Assembly: GCA_009773155.1 (NCBI GenBank)
Contig: WOVA01000005.1
Coordinates: 19,218 to 83,217, forward strand
Length of the DNA stretch: 64,000 nucleotides
DNA from: Elusimicrobiota bacterium
Lineage (GTDB): Bacteria > Elusimicrobiota > Elusimicrobia > Elusimicrobiales > UBA9959
Direction of reading: 5' to 3'
Made by a program: the position numbers and the translations under genes. The notes beneath the pieces are model-generated. The model saw nothing but the letters and a program-made list of their open reading frames with translations. It was not told where the DNA came from and did not search any database. This document shows positions 54,120 through 62,225 of this stretch, piece after piece; within the stretch, counting starts at the first letter, position 1; every line of letters starts with the position of its first letter.

Positions 54120-54950
54120 GCCCTTCCTAAGGTGGTCTGCATCATCTCAATCTGTCCGTCGTTAACTCTCCAGTCTATCCCTGCCTTGTAGGTCTCCCAC
54201 GGGGTCTTGTACTCCAGCGACTGGTGCCGACGCTCCGTGTTGTAAAAGCTGAAGTATCTCTCCAGCCCCGCCGCACTGCGGAATGTCCTGATACTCGTGC
54301 AGGTAGATGTCCTCGTACTTCACCGCCCACCACAGCCGCTCCGTAAAGATGTTGTCGTAAGCCTGCCGCGGCCGTCCATGCTGATCTTCACGGTTTCCTC
54401 GGCCTTCAGCCGGCTTATGAAATCTTCGCTCGTAAACTGACTGCCCTGGTCGCTGTTGAAGATCTCCGGCCTGCCGTGCCGCCGCAGCGCATCGTCCAGA
54501 ACCTCTACGCAGAAACCGCTATCGAGCGTGTTCGACAGGCGCCAGCTCAATACCTGGCGGCTGTACCAATCGATAATCGCCACCAGGTAGGCGAACCCGC
54601 GCTGCGCCGGCCGGACATACGTTATGTCCACGCCCCAGACCTGGTTCGGCCGGACGATTTCCAGGCCCTTGAGCAGGTACGGGTATATCCCGTGCGCCGG
54701 GTTGGGCTTAGACAGGTTCCGCGTCGGAAACAGCGCCATTATCCCCATCTTTCGCAGCAGCGTGCGGACGTGGTCCCGGCCGACGGCGATCTTCTTGTCT
54801 ATCTGAAGATACTTCCACATCCGCCGCACGCCGTAATACGGCCGGTCCGTGTACTTCTGGTCCAGCAGGGACATTATATCCAGGTCCCGCTGGCTTGCCG
54901 GCACTTGCCTGCGGGGCCGAACTGGGGCGGGACGGGCATAAGATGGTGCT
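54091..54950 (-). mobile_element. Degraded IS3-family insertion sequence
   Basis: The element is recognised by its orfB-type transposase. The right end lies just past the transposase stop, near 54091-54115. The left end (first reading frame and the start of the second) is missing or not recognisable; the limit near 54905-54950 is approximate. Two frameshifts show that it is inactive. Confidence 0.75.
54116..54904 (-). pseudogene. IS3-family orfB transposase, frameshifted and 5'-truncated
   Basis: From the left (54904 downwards) the frame has the IS3 signature YYGVRRMWKYL and the rve core with WGVDITYV, VAIIDWYSRQVLSW and PEIFNSDQGSQFTSEDFISRL; the DDE residues Asp/Asp are present. A one-base loss near 54361 throws the frame after SMDGRGR. 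A second small deletion near 54285-54295 precedes the last part, where the correct frame reads GLERYFSFYNTERRHQSLEYKTPWETY and stops at TAG (54116-54118). The usual N-terminal region is missing. Confidence 0.85.
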
Positions 54951-55053
54951 GGGGCTGTCCCTGGCCGGTAAAAGGCGTGAACGGTTCCGGGGCTATTACG
55001 ACAAGATCTTCCATTGGGAAAAACCCAACGGCGTTGCAGTTGAAACAGGATAA
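54904..55053 (+). pseudogene. Possible 3' remnant of a gene cut by the IS element
   Basis: An open frame of 49 codons ends at TAA 55051-55053 and gives a protein-like tail (KMVLGLSLAGKRRERFRGYYDKIFHW). It has no start codon or ribosome-binding site of its own and begins where IS similarity fades. I cannot name it; it may also be part of the IS element read in antisense. Confidence 0.25.
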
Positions 55054-55276
55054 AAAGAAAGAGGAAAAAGGAGGCGATATCGGACGATAAAAGAGGGTGA
55101 AAAAGAAGGCACAGAATTATTCCCGGCTTTCATTGGCAAAAGCACGGGTAACTGCATTTTTCAGGTTAATGGAGGAGTGGGAGGAAGGACCGGAAGATGC
55201 TGGAACCTGTCAACAGATCTAAGCGAAAAAATATCTCAGATTTAACTGGACAGGACACTTATTAACGCCGGGCCGT
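55054..55276. other. Intergenic stretch without a recognisable gene
   Basis: The region is AT-richer and purine-rich, has no long open frame and no clear terminator. It contains ACAGAATTATTC near 55111, a short motif also seen near 63914. I see no further structure. Confidence 0.4.
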
Positions 55277-56578
55277 TTACTTGGGGGCGAAGACCGAGGC
55301 TTTGATCATCTCGTCCCAGCGGGTGTCGCGGGAGAGGGAAAGATGTTCATACCTTTCCTTGTAGTTCATGTAGAAGTACGGGAAATGGATGGACATGCCC
55401 CAGGCTTCCTTGGACTTATAGCCCTTGGCCTCGTTGCGGACTATCAGTCCGTCCGCCAGCGACACTATCACCTCGCGGGCGGCCTCGCTCACCGCGGGCG
55501 TCGCGGAGTTCTCGTAGTACATCTTCATCAGCTGGTAAAGGTCGCGGGCGTCCTCGTCGTCGAAATTCCGCAGGCCGAACTTCTTCTGGTTGTAAAGTTT
55601 CAGGTCCGCCGGCGAGGCCTCGACCAGCCGGGCGAAGGCGTCGAGCCGGCGGGCCAGGCCGTCGGCGCGGGCCGGGGCGGCTATCGACATGGTCACCGAC
55701 TTCTTCTGCTCGCCGTGATAATAGTCGACGAAGGCGTCCACCACTATGTCCGCGGCAGTCCGGGCGTCGCCGGGGTTGGCGTCCAGCCGTGCCAGCAACA
55801 GTTCGTAATTGTATCCGGTGCCCGGGGTGGTCTCCTGCGAGCCGACCACATATTCCGCCGCTCCGCGCAGGTCGTAGATCACCTCGAAGGTCTGCATCAG
55901 GCAGGCGTCGGAGGCGTAAACATCCACGCCGCCGCCGGCCTTTATCGCCTGCGCCAGCTCGGCGGGGGAGATATGGTTCTTCGAGATATCGTCGTAGGAG
56001 ATGCCCTTGTTCTGCGGCGGAGGTTTTACTCCCCGCCAGCCCGAGCCGTGGCCGCCGACTATAAGCATGTAGCGGCGGGCGGGAAAATTGGTCTTGCCCC
56101 ATTTTATAAAATCGGCCAGCCGGCGCCAGTCGCCCAGGTCGGCGTCCGGGTCATGGGAAAGGACGGGGGAGGTCACGCGCAGCGGGTCCGAGTCGCGCTG
56201 TATCAGGAAGCGGCGGGAGCCGGTCCAGTCGTTCTGCGGCGGCGGCTCCTCCTGCACGCTGGCGAAAGGGTTGAAGACGGGCTTGCCGGGGATGCGCCCC
56301 AGCTCGGCTACGACATTGACGCGGCCGGTGGTGCCGGCGGCTTCCATCTCGTTGACGTCGGCTATCGCTTCTATGCCGAGATTGTTGCGGGCGCTGATAT
56401 AGACCAGGACCGTCCAGTCCTTGGCGTAACGGTCGGCCGCGGGGGCCGGCTCCGTGACGGCCGGCACGCCGATGTCCGCAGGTATATCGGCGGCGCGCAT
56501 GGCCCCGAGGTCCGCGCAGAGGGCGGGAGAGGGGAAGATGAAAGAAAGCAGAGCGGCGAGAGAGAGGTGTTTATTCAT
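55277..56578 (-). CDS. Exported clostripain-type (C11) cysteine peptidase
   Basis: The 433-aa protein has a signal peptide ending near ALCA. The catalytic core begins with KDWTVLVYISARNNL. The dyad is His177 in IVGGHGSGW and Cys226 in ASDACLMQTFEV, both in the expected caspase-like strand positions. The C-terminal half (SQETTPGTGYNYELLLARL...) is typical of family C11. Related enzymes cut after basic residues and act outside the cell or in the periplasm. It stands alone on the minus strand. Confidence 0.92.
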   Translation of the reverse strand: MNKHLSLAALLSFIFPSPALCADLGAMRAADIPADIGVPAVTEPAPAADRYAKDWTVLVYISARNNLGIEAIADVNEMEAAGTTGRVNVVAELGRIPGKPVFNPFASVQEEPPPQNDWTGSRRFLIQRDSDPLRVTSPVLSHDPDADLGDWRRLADFIKWGKTNFPARRYMLIVGGHGSGWRGVKPPPQNKGISYDDISKNHISPAELAQAIKAGGGVDVYASDACLMQTFEVIYDLRGAAEYVVGSQETTPGTGYNYELLLARLDANPGDARTAADIVVDAFVDYYHGEQKKSVTMSIAAPARADGLARRLDAFARLVEASPADLKLYNQKKFGLRNFDDEDARDLYQLMKMYYENSATPAVSEAAREVIVSLADGLIVRNEAKGYKSKEAWGMSIHFPYFYMNYKERYEHLSLSRDTRWDEMIKASVFAPK

Positions 56579-56700
56579 CCCTTATATTCTATAAGTACGC
56601 GGCTTTCCGGTCATGAGCCATAAGGGCCGGGGCCGGGTGGGTCCTTTGCCTCCCGCGGCCCTGCCAAAACCGCGGGGATTTTTTGTAGAATAGTCCCCGC

Positions 56701-56775
56701 GGGTGGTTAGCTCAGCGGTAGAGCGCTGTCCTCACACGACAGATGTCACAGGTTCAAATCCTGTACCACCCACCA
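56701..56775 (+). tRNA. tRNA-Val, anticodon CAC
   Basis: The acceptor stem GGGTGGT (56701-56707) pairs with ACCACCC (56765-56771), followed by A and an encoded CCA. The D-arm is GCTCAGCGGTAGAGC. The anticodon stem CTGTC/GACAG encloses the loop CTCACAC, giving CAC (reads GUG, valine). The T-arm has GGTTCAAATCC. A TAGAAT sequence about ten bases upstream could be its -10 element. Confidence 0.96.
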
Positions 56776-56782
56776 GATTTCC

Positions 56783-56808
56783 ACGCCGCCGTGACGCGGC
56801 GTTTTTTT
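56783..56808 (+). terminator. Rho-independent terminator after tRNA-Val
   Basis: ACGCCGC (56783-56789) pairs with GCGGCGT (56796-56802), followed by a run of T to 56808. It ends only ten bases before the start of the DedA gene, which must therefore use read-through or its own start signals. Confidence 0.85.
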
Positions 56809-56818
56809 GAAAACGATT

Positions 56819-57475
56819 ATGATCGCCGATATAACACAGTGGATACTCTCGCTTCTGCAGACGCATGGCCCGGCCAGCGTCTTTATAGGCGTGATAATCG
56901 AGTCGGTTATAGTGCCGATCCCTTCCCCGGTCATAATAATGGGGGCGGGCGCCATACTGATAAAACCCGGGCTCGCCACGGTGCCGGCCCTGTGGGACAT
57001 AGCCCGGCTGATCGTCCTGCCCGGGGCGGTGGCCTCGACCCTGGGCGCCTTCATCGGCTACGGCATCGGCTATTGGGGCGGCAAACCCATGATAGACAAA
57101 CTCAGCCGTTTTCTGGGCTTCGGCTGGGAGGACGTGCAGGTCATGGAACGGCGCTGGACCGGGGGCGGTATAGGCCTCAGCCTCTTCCTCCTGAGGGCGC
57201 TGCCCATCATTCCGCTTTCGCTCATCTCCGCGGCGGCCGGCGTGATACGCCTGCCGGCCAGAGCGTTTACAATATGGACTTTCCTGGGGTCTATTCCGCG
57301 CTGCTTTTTCCTCGGCTGGCTGGGCTGGCTGATGAAGGACGCCTATTTCGCCCTGGCCGGCAGGCTTAACTCCGCCGAATCGGCCGTTTCAGTCCTGCTG
57401 GTGCTGGCTTCCATCGGGCTCGTGCTCTGGCTCAGGCGCCGGGTGAACCGGCGCCTGGCCGAAGCGAAGAACTAA
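56819..57475 (+). CDS. DedA/SNARE-associated family membrane protein
   Basis: I use the ATG at 56819; a TTG at 56807 lies in the terminator tail and is less likely. The 218-aa protein has a first re-entrant-like segment (IGVIIESVIVPIPSPVIIMGAGA), then LGAFIGYGIGYWGGKPMIDKL, and the family motif FLLRALPIIPLSLISAAAGVIRLPARAFTIWTFLGSIPR. The C-terminal end is a membrane helix with a basic tail. Members of the DedA family act in lipid-carrier (undecaprenyl phosphate) recycling or membrane homeostasis. Confidence 0.9.
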   Translation: MIADITQWILSLLQTHGPASVFIGVIIESVIVPIPSPVIIMGAGAILIKPGLATVPALWDIARLIVLPGAVASTLGAFIGYGIGYWGGKPMIDKLSRFLGFGWEDVQVMERRWTGGGIGLSLFLLRALPIIPLSLISAAAGVIRLPARAFTIWTFLGSIPRCFFLGWLGWLMKDAYFALAGRLNSAESAVSVLLVLASIGLVLWLRRRVNRRLAEAKN

Positions 57476-57497
57476 ACCGGGTCCAAAGGCCTATTGA

Positions 57498-57515
57498 TGT
57501 CCGGGTCCCCGGACA
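57498..57515. other. Short perfect palindrome between the DedA and endolysin-like genes
   Basis: TGTCCGGG (57498-57505) pairs with CCCGGACA (57508-57515). No T-run follows, so it is not a classic terminator. It could be a weak operator or a transcription pause site. Confidence 0.35.
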
Positions 57516-57545
57516 CTTAATCCGGCAACCCCAGTCTGCCACAAT

Positions 57546-58478
57546 ATGGGTATGAACGGGATAAAGCCTCTCTTCACTGCCGCGATGGCCTTAGTCTTTC
57601 CCGCCGCCGTTTTCGGCCAGCCTACCGCCTTCGAAGACCTGCTCGGGGCCGCCGGGCCGGCTGAATTCTCGTCCGTGCCCGAGCCGGAGGCCCTGGCCGC
57701 CGGCGCGGAGCCGGAAGCCTTTCAGTTCCTGCCCCCCGATAACGACGAGCCCGGTTTTGAGTGGCCTTCGGCGAATAAGTCGCTGGATGGAGAATTCGTC
57801 CTGATAGGCGGGGCCGCGACTTTCCTCAAGGCTTCAAAGGCGCAGTCCGACGATCTGGCCGACGGTTCCGGCCGCTGCGCGCTGGAGGCCGGCGCCGGTT
57901 ACGAACTGGTTTCCAGGCCGGGCTTCGAAGGCGTTCACGCCGTAGTCGAACTGCGTGACAGGGTCCCGGGCTGCCACTTCTTCAAAGGATACATCTACCT
58001 GCCGCATCTGGCGGCCACTTCCGCCGGCGGCGCCTGGCAGCTGCCCAAGAACGTGCGCGCTTTTCTCGATACCCTGGCCTACGCCGAGGGAACGGAAGAG
58101 CGCTATAATTATATTTTCACTTTCGCCGTTTTCGAGAGCTACGCCGACCATCCGCGCGTAAGGAAATGCAGCGGGAGACTGTGCTCCACGGCGGCCGGGC
58201 GCTACCAGTTCCTCTCAAAGACCTGGGACGGCCTGGCCGGCTCCATGGGCCTGGCGGACTTCACGCCGCCCAGCCAGGACAAGGCCGCGATAGAACTGAT
58301 ACGCCGCAACGGCGCCTATAACTCGGCGGCCAATTCCTCGAATTACGACAATTTCGTCCGGGCCGTGAACAAGCTTAACGGGACCTGGGCGTCCCTGCCC
58401 GGCAGCCCCTACGGCCAGCCGACGCATTCGATGGCGAACCTCTGGAAGTATTACAAAAGAGCGCTCGCCAAATATTGA
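57546..58478 (+). CDS. Exported lambda-endolysin-like lytic transglycosylase (GH104-type)
   Basis: The 310-aa protein starts with a signal peptide ending near VFG. An N-terminal acidic region and a small beta domain (about 60-160) come first. The C-terminal catalytic domain (about 168-310) follows the phage lambda R endolysin: FLDTLAYAEGTEE with the expected catalytic Glu181, then ESYADHPR, STAAGRYQFLSKTWD, LADFTPPSQDKAAIELIRRNGAY and ASLPGSPYGQPTHSMANLWKYYKRAL. Such enzymes cleave peptidoglycan between MurNAc and GlcNAc. No phage genes surround it, so it is probably a cell-wall remodelling or predatory enzyme. Confidence 0.9.
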   Translation: MGMNGIKPLFTAAMALVFPAAVFGQPTAFEDLLGAAGPAEFSSVPEPEALAAGAEPEAFQFLPPDNDEPGFEWPSANKSLDGEFVLIGGAATFLKASKAQSDDLADGSGRCALEAGAGYELVSRPGFEGVHAVVELRDRVPGCHFFKGYIYLPHLAATSAGGAWQLPKNVRAFLDTLAYAEGTEERYNYIFTFAVFESYADHPRVRKCSGRLCSTAAGRYQFLSKTWDGLAGSMGLADFTPPSQDKAAIELIRRNGAYNSAANSSNYDNFVRAVNKLNGTWASLPGSPYGQPTHSMANLWKYYKRALAKY

Positions 58479-58497
58479 CCGTGGCTGCGGTAAAGAG

Positions 58498-58527
58498 AAG
58501 GCCGGGCACACGCCCGGCCTTTTTCTT
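58498..58527 (+). terminator. Rho-independent terminator after the endolysin-like gene
   Basis: AAGGCCGGGC (58498-58507) pairs with GCCCGGCCTT (58512-58521) around ACAC, followed by TTTCTTT. It may also serve the convergent minus-strand gene. Confidence 0.9.
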
Positions 58528-58544
58528 TAGAGGAAGCGTTCCGC

Positions 58545-59033
58545 TTATTCCTCCAGGTTTTTCAGTCTCCAGTGGTTGCTTACGGTGGGTTCCAGCTTGG
58601 CGGCCATCCGCGCGGTCTCCAGGGCTTTCGTTTTGTCCCCAAGGCTTTCGTAAACCTCGCTCAGCCTCTCGTAATAAGAGGCGTTCCCCGGGTCCTTCAC
58701 TATGTGATGCTCCAGGAGCCGGACTTCGGCCCTCCGGCGATGTTTTACCCGCCGCGCCCGTACTTTGTAAACGCTCTCCTTGTAGAGGCAGAAGCCGGCC
58801 AGCGCCGTTATAAGCGCCCCGGCATAAAAGCCGGCATAAGCGGGCTTGGTGGAAACGATGAGCAGGTTGGAGAAGAATATGAAAGCGAATACGTACAGGC
58901 CGGCGCCCAGCGAGTCCGCCGAAGATACGCTCCCTTGTCCGTACTTCCTGTCGCGGCGCTCTAATATCCAGGCCAGCGCCCAGGCATAGGCCGCGGCGAA
59001 GGCCCCGGAGTAGAATATCGTTCCTATCAGCAT
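58545..59033 (-). CDS. Small membrane protein with C-terminal TPR-like helices
   Basis: The 162-aa protein has three membrane segments in the first half (GTIFYSGAFAAAYAWALAWIL, LYVFAFIFFSNLLIV and FYAGALITALAGFCLY). The second half is a basic linker followed by a tetratricopeptide-like pair (NASYYERLSEVYESLGDKTKALETARMAAKLEP). No signal peptide other than the first segment is seen. It starts 27 bases after the subtilase gene on the same strand, so the two are probably cotranscribed. Confidence 0.75.
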   Translation of the reverse strand: MLIGTIFYSGAFAAAYAWALAWILERRDRKYGQGSVSSADSLGAGLYVFAFIFFSNLLIVSTKPAYAGFYAGALITALAGFCLYKESVYKVRARRVKHRRRAEVRLLEHHIVKDPGNASYYERLSEVYESLGDKTKALETARMAAKLEPTVSNHWRLKNLEE

Positions 59034-59060
59034 CTTGTCGCACCTTCAGCGGCGCGGGTC

Positions 59061-60671
59061 CTATTTTATTATGTCCCGCGGCCCTTTCCCCAGCAGCCGG
59101 GCCGGAGCGGCCACTTTGTCCAGGACCAGTTCCCCGCCACCGGCGCGCAGTTTCACGGGCCGGGCGGTTTCCAGGGCTTTTTTCAGGAAGGCCTCCGGGG
59201 TGACGCCCGGGTCGGCCTGGCAGGCCAGGGCGTAGAGCCCGGCGATGTAGGGGACCGACCAGCTCATGCCGCCGCTGCGGTAGAAGACATAGTCCCCGTC
59301 GCCCGCGGGGGAGGCGGTGGTCCGGGAGTCCATCGGTACCAGCAGGCCTTTCCTCATCCATTTTTCACCGGCCAGGAAGCCTTTGCGCCAGAAAAGCCCG
59401 GGGCCGTAGGAGGCCGGGTCGTCCGGGTCGGCCAGCGGTTCCCTGCCCAGCCCGATGAAATCGAAATCGTAATAAAGCTCGGGAGAAGTGGTCAGCACCA
59501 GTGCCCCGGCTTTTTTCGCCCGGCCGATGGCGGCCAGCAGTTCCTCCGCACCGTTATCGCCGCGCTCGAAGCCCCTGGAAATGGAGATGGCCCTTATTTT
59601 TTTCGCCGGAGGCAGGGCACCGCTTATCGCCAGCAGCCGGTCTATAGATTTGGCCAGCCAGCGGAAATCGATGTTCCTGTCGGCGTCGAAAAAGTCGGTC
59701 GCGACATAGTAGAGTTCCGCGTCCGGCGCGACGCCGCAAGTCCGTCCGACGGCTATGGAGGCGACCGCCGCCCCGTGCATGGCCGCCGCGCTTTGCGGGT
59801 CGAACATGTGCAGTTCCTCATATGACCGCAGCCTGTCGGCGTATTCCAGGTGGGTCGTCAGCAGCGGCTGGTCTATTATCGCTATCGAGACGCCTTTGCC
59901 GGTCAGCCCGGCCTTGTGCAGGGCGCGGACGCCCAGGCCGGGGTCCTTGCCCAGTTCCATTATCTTCGCGGGGGCGAAGCCGGCCGGCAGCGCGGCCGGG
60001 AATTTGGTCGAGCCGTCGAAATCGGCGTAGAGCAGGTCCGCCGTCCGGCCGGAGAGATCGAGCGCGGAGAGATCGCGCCCGCGCAGGTCCATCTGCCACT
60101 GGTCTCCCGAGTCCGGATCGTAGGACGGCAGCGCTTTTAACGGGGAACTCTCCCGCGCCCAGGCCTCAGGCCGCCGGCAGATGCCGGCCGAAGTCCCCGG
60201 GTTGAGGCAGTCCCAGGTCTTCTCGTCCGCCGGCTTGCGTTTGGCGCCGGCCAGCCCGGCGTAGTCCCGTTCGCGCACCAGCACGTAATAGCCCGGGTCC
60301 ATGTCCCTGATGGTGTAATCCCCGCTCTTCCATTCGAAGAACAGGTATTCGATGTCCTTCAGTTTCTTGAAGGTGTAGGCGCTGGCCGTCTCCGAACGCG
60401 GGTCCAGCACGAAGCCTTTCGTCCAGGAAACGTCCGGCCTGTCCATCCTGCCGCCGGGCAGGAAGGTGAGTCCCTTTAAGAAAAGGCCGGCGGGGACGGG
60501 GGCGGAGGGGGAGAACATTTCCGCCTTCGGGACATAGGCCACGCTGAGCCAGCGGCCGATAACGGCCGGGTCGTCGGCGAAAGGAAGATCGGTTTTATCG
60601 GTCCTGGCCTGTGCGGCGGCCGTCAGCAGCAGCGGCAGCGTCAAAAGTGCTAGTACGCGGGAACGGAACAT
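59061..60671 (-). CDS. Exported, divergent subtilisin-like (S8) serine protease
   Basis: The 536-aa protein has a signal peptide (ending near QA). The N-terminal ~230 residues are a family-unknown region. The S8 core has Asp267 in SIAIIDQPL, His299 in AAMHGAAVASIAVG and Ser470 in GGMSWSVPYIAGLYAL. The usual DTG/DSG after the Asp is DQP, and the expected oxyanion Asn region reads LTTSPELYY without an Asn. The enzyme may be altered or have an unusual specificity. The gene heads an operon with the TPR membrane protein. Confidence 0.85.
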   Translation of the reverse strand: MFRSRVLALLTLPLLLTAAAQARTDKTDLPFADDPAVIGRWLSVAYVPKAEMFSPSAPVPAGLFLKGLTFLPGGRMDRPDVSWTKGFVLDPRSETASAYTFKKLKDIEYLFFEWKSGDYTIRDMDPGYYVLVRERDYAGLAGAKRKPADEKTWDCLNPGTSAGICRRPEAWARESSPLKALPSYDPDSGDQWQMDLRGRDLSALDLSGRTADLLYADFDGSTKFPAALPAGFAPAKIMELGKDPGLGVRALHKAGLTGKGVSIAIIDQPLLTTHLEYADRLRSYEELHMFDPQSAAAMHGAAVASIAVGRTCGVAPDAELYYVATDFFDADRNIDFRWLAKSIDRLLAISGALPPAKKIRAISISRGFERGDNGAEELLAAIGRAKKAGALVLTTSPELYYDFDFIGLGREPLADPDDPASYGPGLFWRKGFLAGEKWMRKGLLVPMDSRTTASPAGDGDYVFYRSGGMSWSVPYIAGLYALACQADPGVTPEAFLKKALETARPVKLRAGGGELVLDKVAAPARLLGKGPRDIIK

Positions 60672-60754
60672 GGCGGCCTCCCGGCGGGAGTTCCCGCCTC
60701 CCGTGATTCTATTGCTTGTCCCGCGGGAAGGTCAATACCGGGCCCCGGCGGATT

Positions 60755-60893
60755 TCAGCATTCCCTGAGCCCGATCTTCCGGAAGAACCAGATGGCCGGG
60801 CGCCAGCGCGTGAACGCCGACTGCAGCAGGTTGGCTCCGACGAAGGCTGTCAGCCAGAGCCAGCGTATGTCGGCGTACACCGCCAGGCTGCGC
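60755..60893 (-). pseudogene. Truncated copy of the small DUF2892-like membrane-protein gene
   Basis: The minus strand encodes LAVYADIRWLWLTAFVGANL...RWRPAIWFFRKIGLREC and a stop. This matches the last ~45 residues of the intact gene at 63598-63789 at most positions. The N-terminal part and the start codon are missing; similarity ends near 60893. The Cys of RWCPAIW is changed to Arg. It marks the left side of the accessory island. Confidence 0.85.
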
Positions 60894-60953
60894 CAGGACG
60901 CGAAGATAGACGTAAAGTGTTAGACCGTCAGCGGTCAGCAAATTAACCATGTC

Positions 60954-60982
60954 TTGACATACAGACAATTGTCTGTTATACT
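60954..60982 (+). promoter_or_regulatory. Near-consensus promoter with an internal palindromic operator (leaderless start)
   Basis: TTGACA at 60954-60959 and TATACT at 60977-60982 are separated by 17 bases. The spacer carries the perfect palindrome ACAGACAATTGTCTGT (60961-60976). The start codon of the nucleotidyltransferase gene is at 60989, six bases after the -10, so the transcript probably begins at the ATG without a leader. The palindrome in the spacer is a likely repressor site. Confidence 0.85.
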
Positions 60983-60988
60983 AGACGC

Positions 60989-61615
60989 ATGGGAAGACAA
61001 AAGGCTTTTGTTTCGTATCCGCTGGACTGGGTCTTCGCGGCGCCAAGCCAGGTGGCCGTATTGCGCGCGCTCAAGGACAGCGGCGAGGGCATGAGCGGCA
61101 GGGCCGCCGCCCGCGCGGCCGGAATAAATCACCAGGCCTGCAAGCAGGCCCTGGACCGGCTGGAGGCGATAGGGCTGGTAATACGCCAGGGTTCCGGCCA
61201 CACCCAGATGCTGAGGCTCAATTTCGAGCAGCAACTGGTCAAGGAGGCGCTGCTGCCTCTCTTTGCGGCTGAGAGCACTTTCCGCACACGAATGCGGGCC
61301 GATATAGCCAGGGGCTTTGGCAAAAATGCCCGTAGCGCTACTATCTTCGGCAGTTCGGCCCGCAGCGAAGACCGGCCCGGCAGCGACATAGATCTGCTAT
61401 TGGTAGCGGATGGCCGGACCAAAACTGCCCTGGCGGACAAGGCTGCGGAGTTCGGCCGCGGCTTCACCAGGAAATACGGGATTCGTCTTTCCCCGATAAT
61501 CTACACCGCCGGAGAAGCGAAGGCCAGGCACATGGCCGGCGACCCTCTAATAGAGAATGTGCTGGCGCACGGAGTGGACCTGCTTGAGAAAAAACTCCGG
61601 GAGGTGCTGCTATGA
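60989..61615 (+). CDS. Winged-helix / nucleotidyltransferase (MNT-like) protein of a TA-type module
   Basis: The 208-aa protein has an N-terminal winged-helix domain (about 20-75: VLRALKDSGEGMSGRAAARAAGINHQACKQALDRLEAIGLVIRQG) that could bind the promoter palindrome. The nucleotidyltransferase core follows with FGSSARSEDRPGSDIDLLLV (G-S-x9-D-x-D). The third acidic residue of polymerase-beta-type enzymes is not evident; the place reads RLSPIIYT. It overlaps the HEPN gene by four bases. MNT/HEPN pairs are toxin-antitoxin systems in which the MNT protein can AMPylate the HEPN partner. Confidence 0.88.
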   Translation: MGRQKAFVSYPLDWVFAAPSQVAVLRALKDSGEGMSGRAAARAAGINHQACKQALDRLEAIGLVIRQGSGHTQMLRLNFEQQLVKEALLPLFAAESTFRTRMRADIARGFGKNARSATIFGSSARSEDRPGSDIDLLLVADGRTKTALADKAAEFGRGFTRKYGIRLSPIIYTAGEAKARHMAGDPLIENVLAHGVDLLEKKLREVLL

Positions 61616-62025
61616 CGCCGCGGCAGACCAAGCGGGTGCAGGTGCCGCGGTCGCGTGGGCAGGACTACTGCGCGGTGGCCGACAGTTTCTTTAATGGCGC
61701 GCAAGTAGCCAAAGACTTTGAATACTGGAACGCGGCCGGCGTGCTGATAGTGCATGCGGCCATCGCCTACACGGACGCGCTGACGATAAAGTTCGGCGGG
61801 GTGCGCAGCAAGGGCGAGGATCATATGGCCGCGGCCGACCTGCTGCGGCAGGTGGCTCGCCTGGATGAGGGCGACCTGCTGCAGGTGCGGCACCTGGAGC
61901 GCATCATCAATGAAAAGAACCGCGTGTCATACGAGGGGGAGCTCTTCCACCGGAAGGACATCGAACCGCTGTGGAAACACCTGACGCGCTACCGCGAGTG
62001 GGTCTGCGGCAAGATCTACGGATAA
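61612..62025 (+). CDS. HEPN-domain protein, partner of the nucleotidyltransferase
   Basis: The 137-aa protein is mainly helical. The segment YWNAAGVLIVHAAIAYTDALTIK matches the first HEPN helices, and HLERIINEKNRVSYEGE resembles the second, with an R-x-x-Y-like motif instead of the RNase-type R-x4-6-H. It starts inside the stop of the preceding gene, so expression is coupled. In other systems the HEPN partner is the toxin; here activity is uncertain because the RNase motif is not clear. Confidence 0.75.
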   Translation: MTPRQTKRVQVPRSRGQDYCAVADSFFNGAQVAKDFEYWNAAGVLIVHAAIAYTDALTIKFGGVRSKGEDHMAAADLLRQVARLDEGDLLQVRHLERIINEKNRVSYEGELFHRKDIEPLWKHLTRYREWVCGKIYG

Positions 62026-62225
62026 CAGCCGCCGTCCCCGGAAGATTAACCCCTGACCAGCCTGGCGCCAGCCGGGCGGAAGAATCTTGGTCAAATCCGC
62101 AAAAAACCGCCCGCTTTTTGTTATTATAAACAAAACGGGCCATTCTCGCGCGAAAAATTCAAAAAATAGCGCCGGGGGGAAGGGCAAAATCGAGGGGGGA
62201 CTGCCGATAATCGTGCTTATGTTTC
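62026..62225. other. Convergent intergenic region with a hairpin and a direct repeat
   Basis: The region separates the plus-strand HEPN gene from the minus-strand ATPase gene. It has an AT-rich interrupted inverted repeat near 62110-62138 (CCCG...TTTTGTT/AACAAAA...CGGG), which could terminate one or both transcripts. It also contains the first copy of the 43-base direct repeat at 62131-62173. No gene is seen. Confidence 0.5.
62131..62173 (+). repeat. 43-base direct repeat, copy 1 (left of the DUF4143-type ATPase gene)
   Basis: 36 of 43 bases match 63551-63593, including the identical core CGCGAAAAATTCA. The two copies lie on either side of the ATPase gene in the same orientation. Confidence 0.65.

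Noticed and set aside
54476..55090. Plus-strand open frame across the IS remnant
   Set aside because: Mostly antisense to the transposase, whose motifs on the minus strand are clear.
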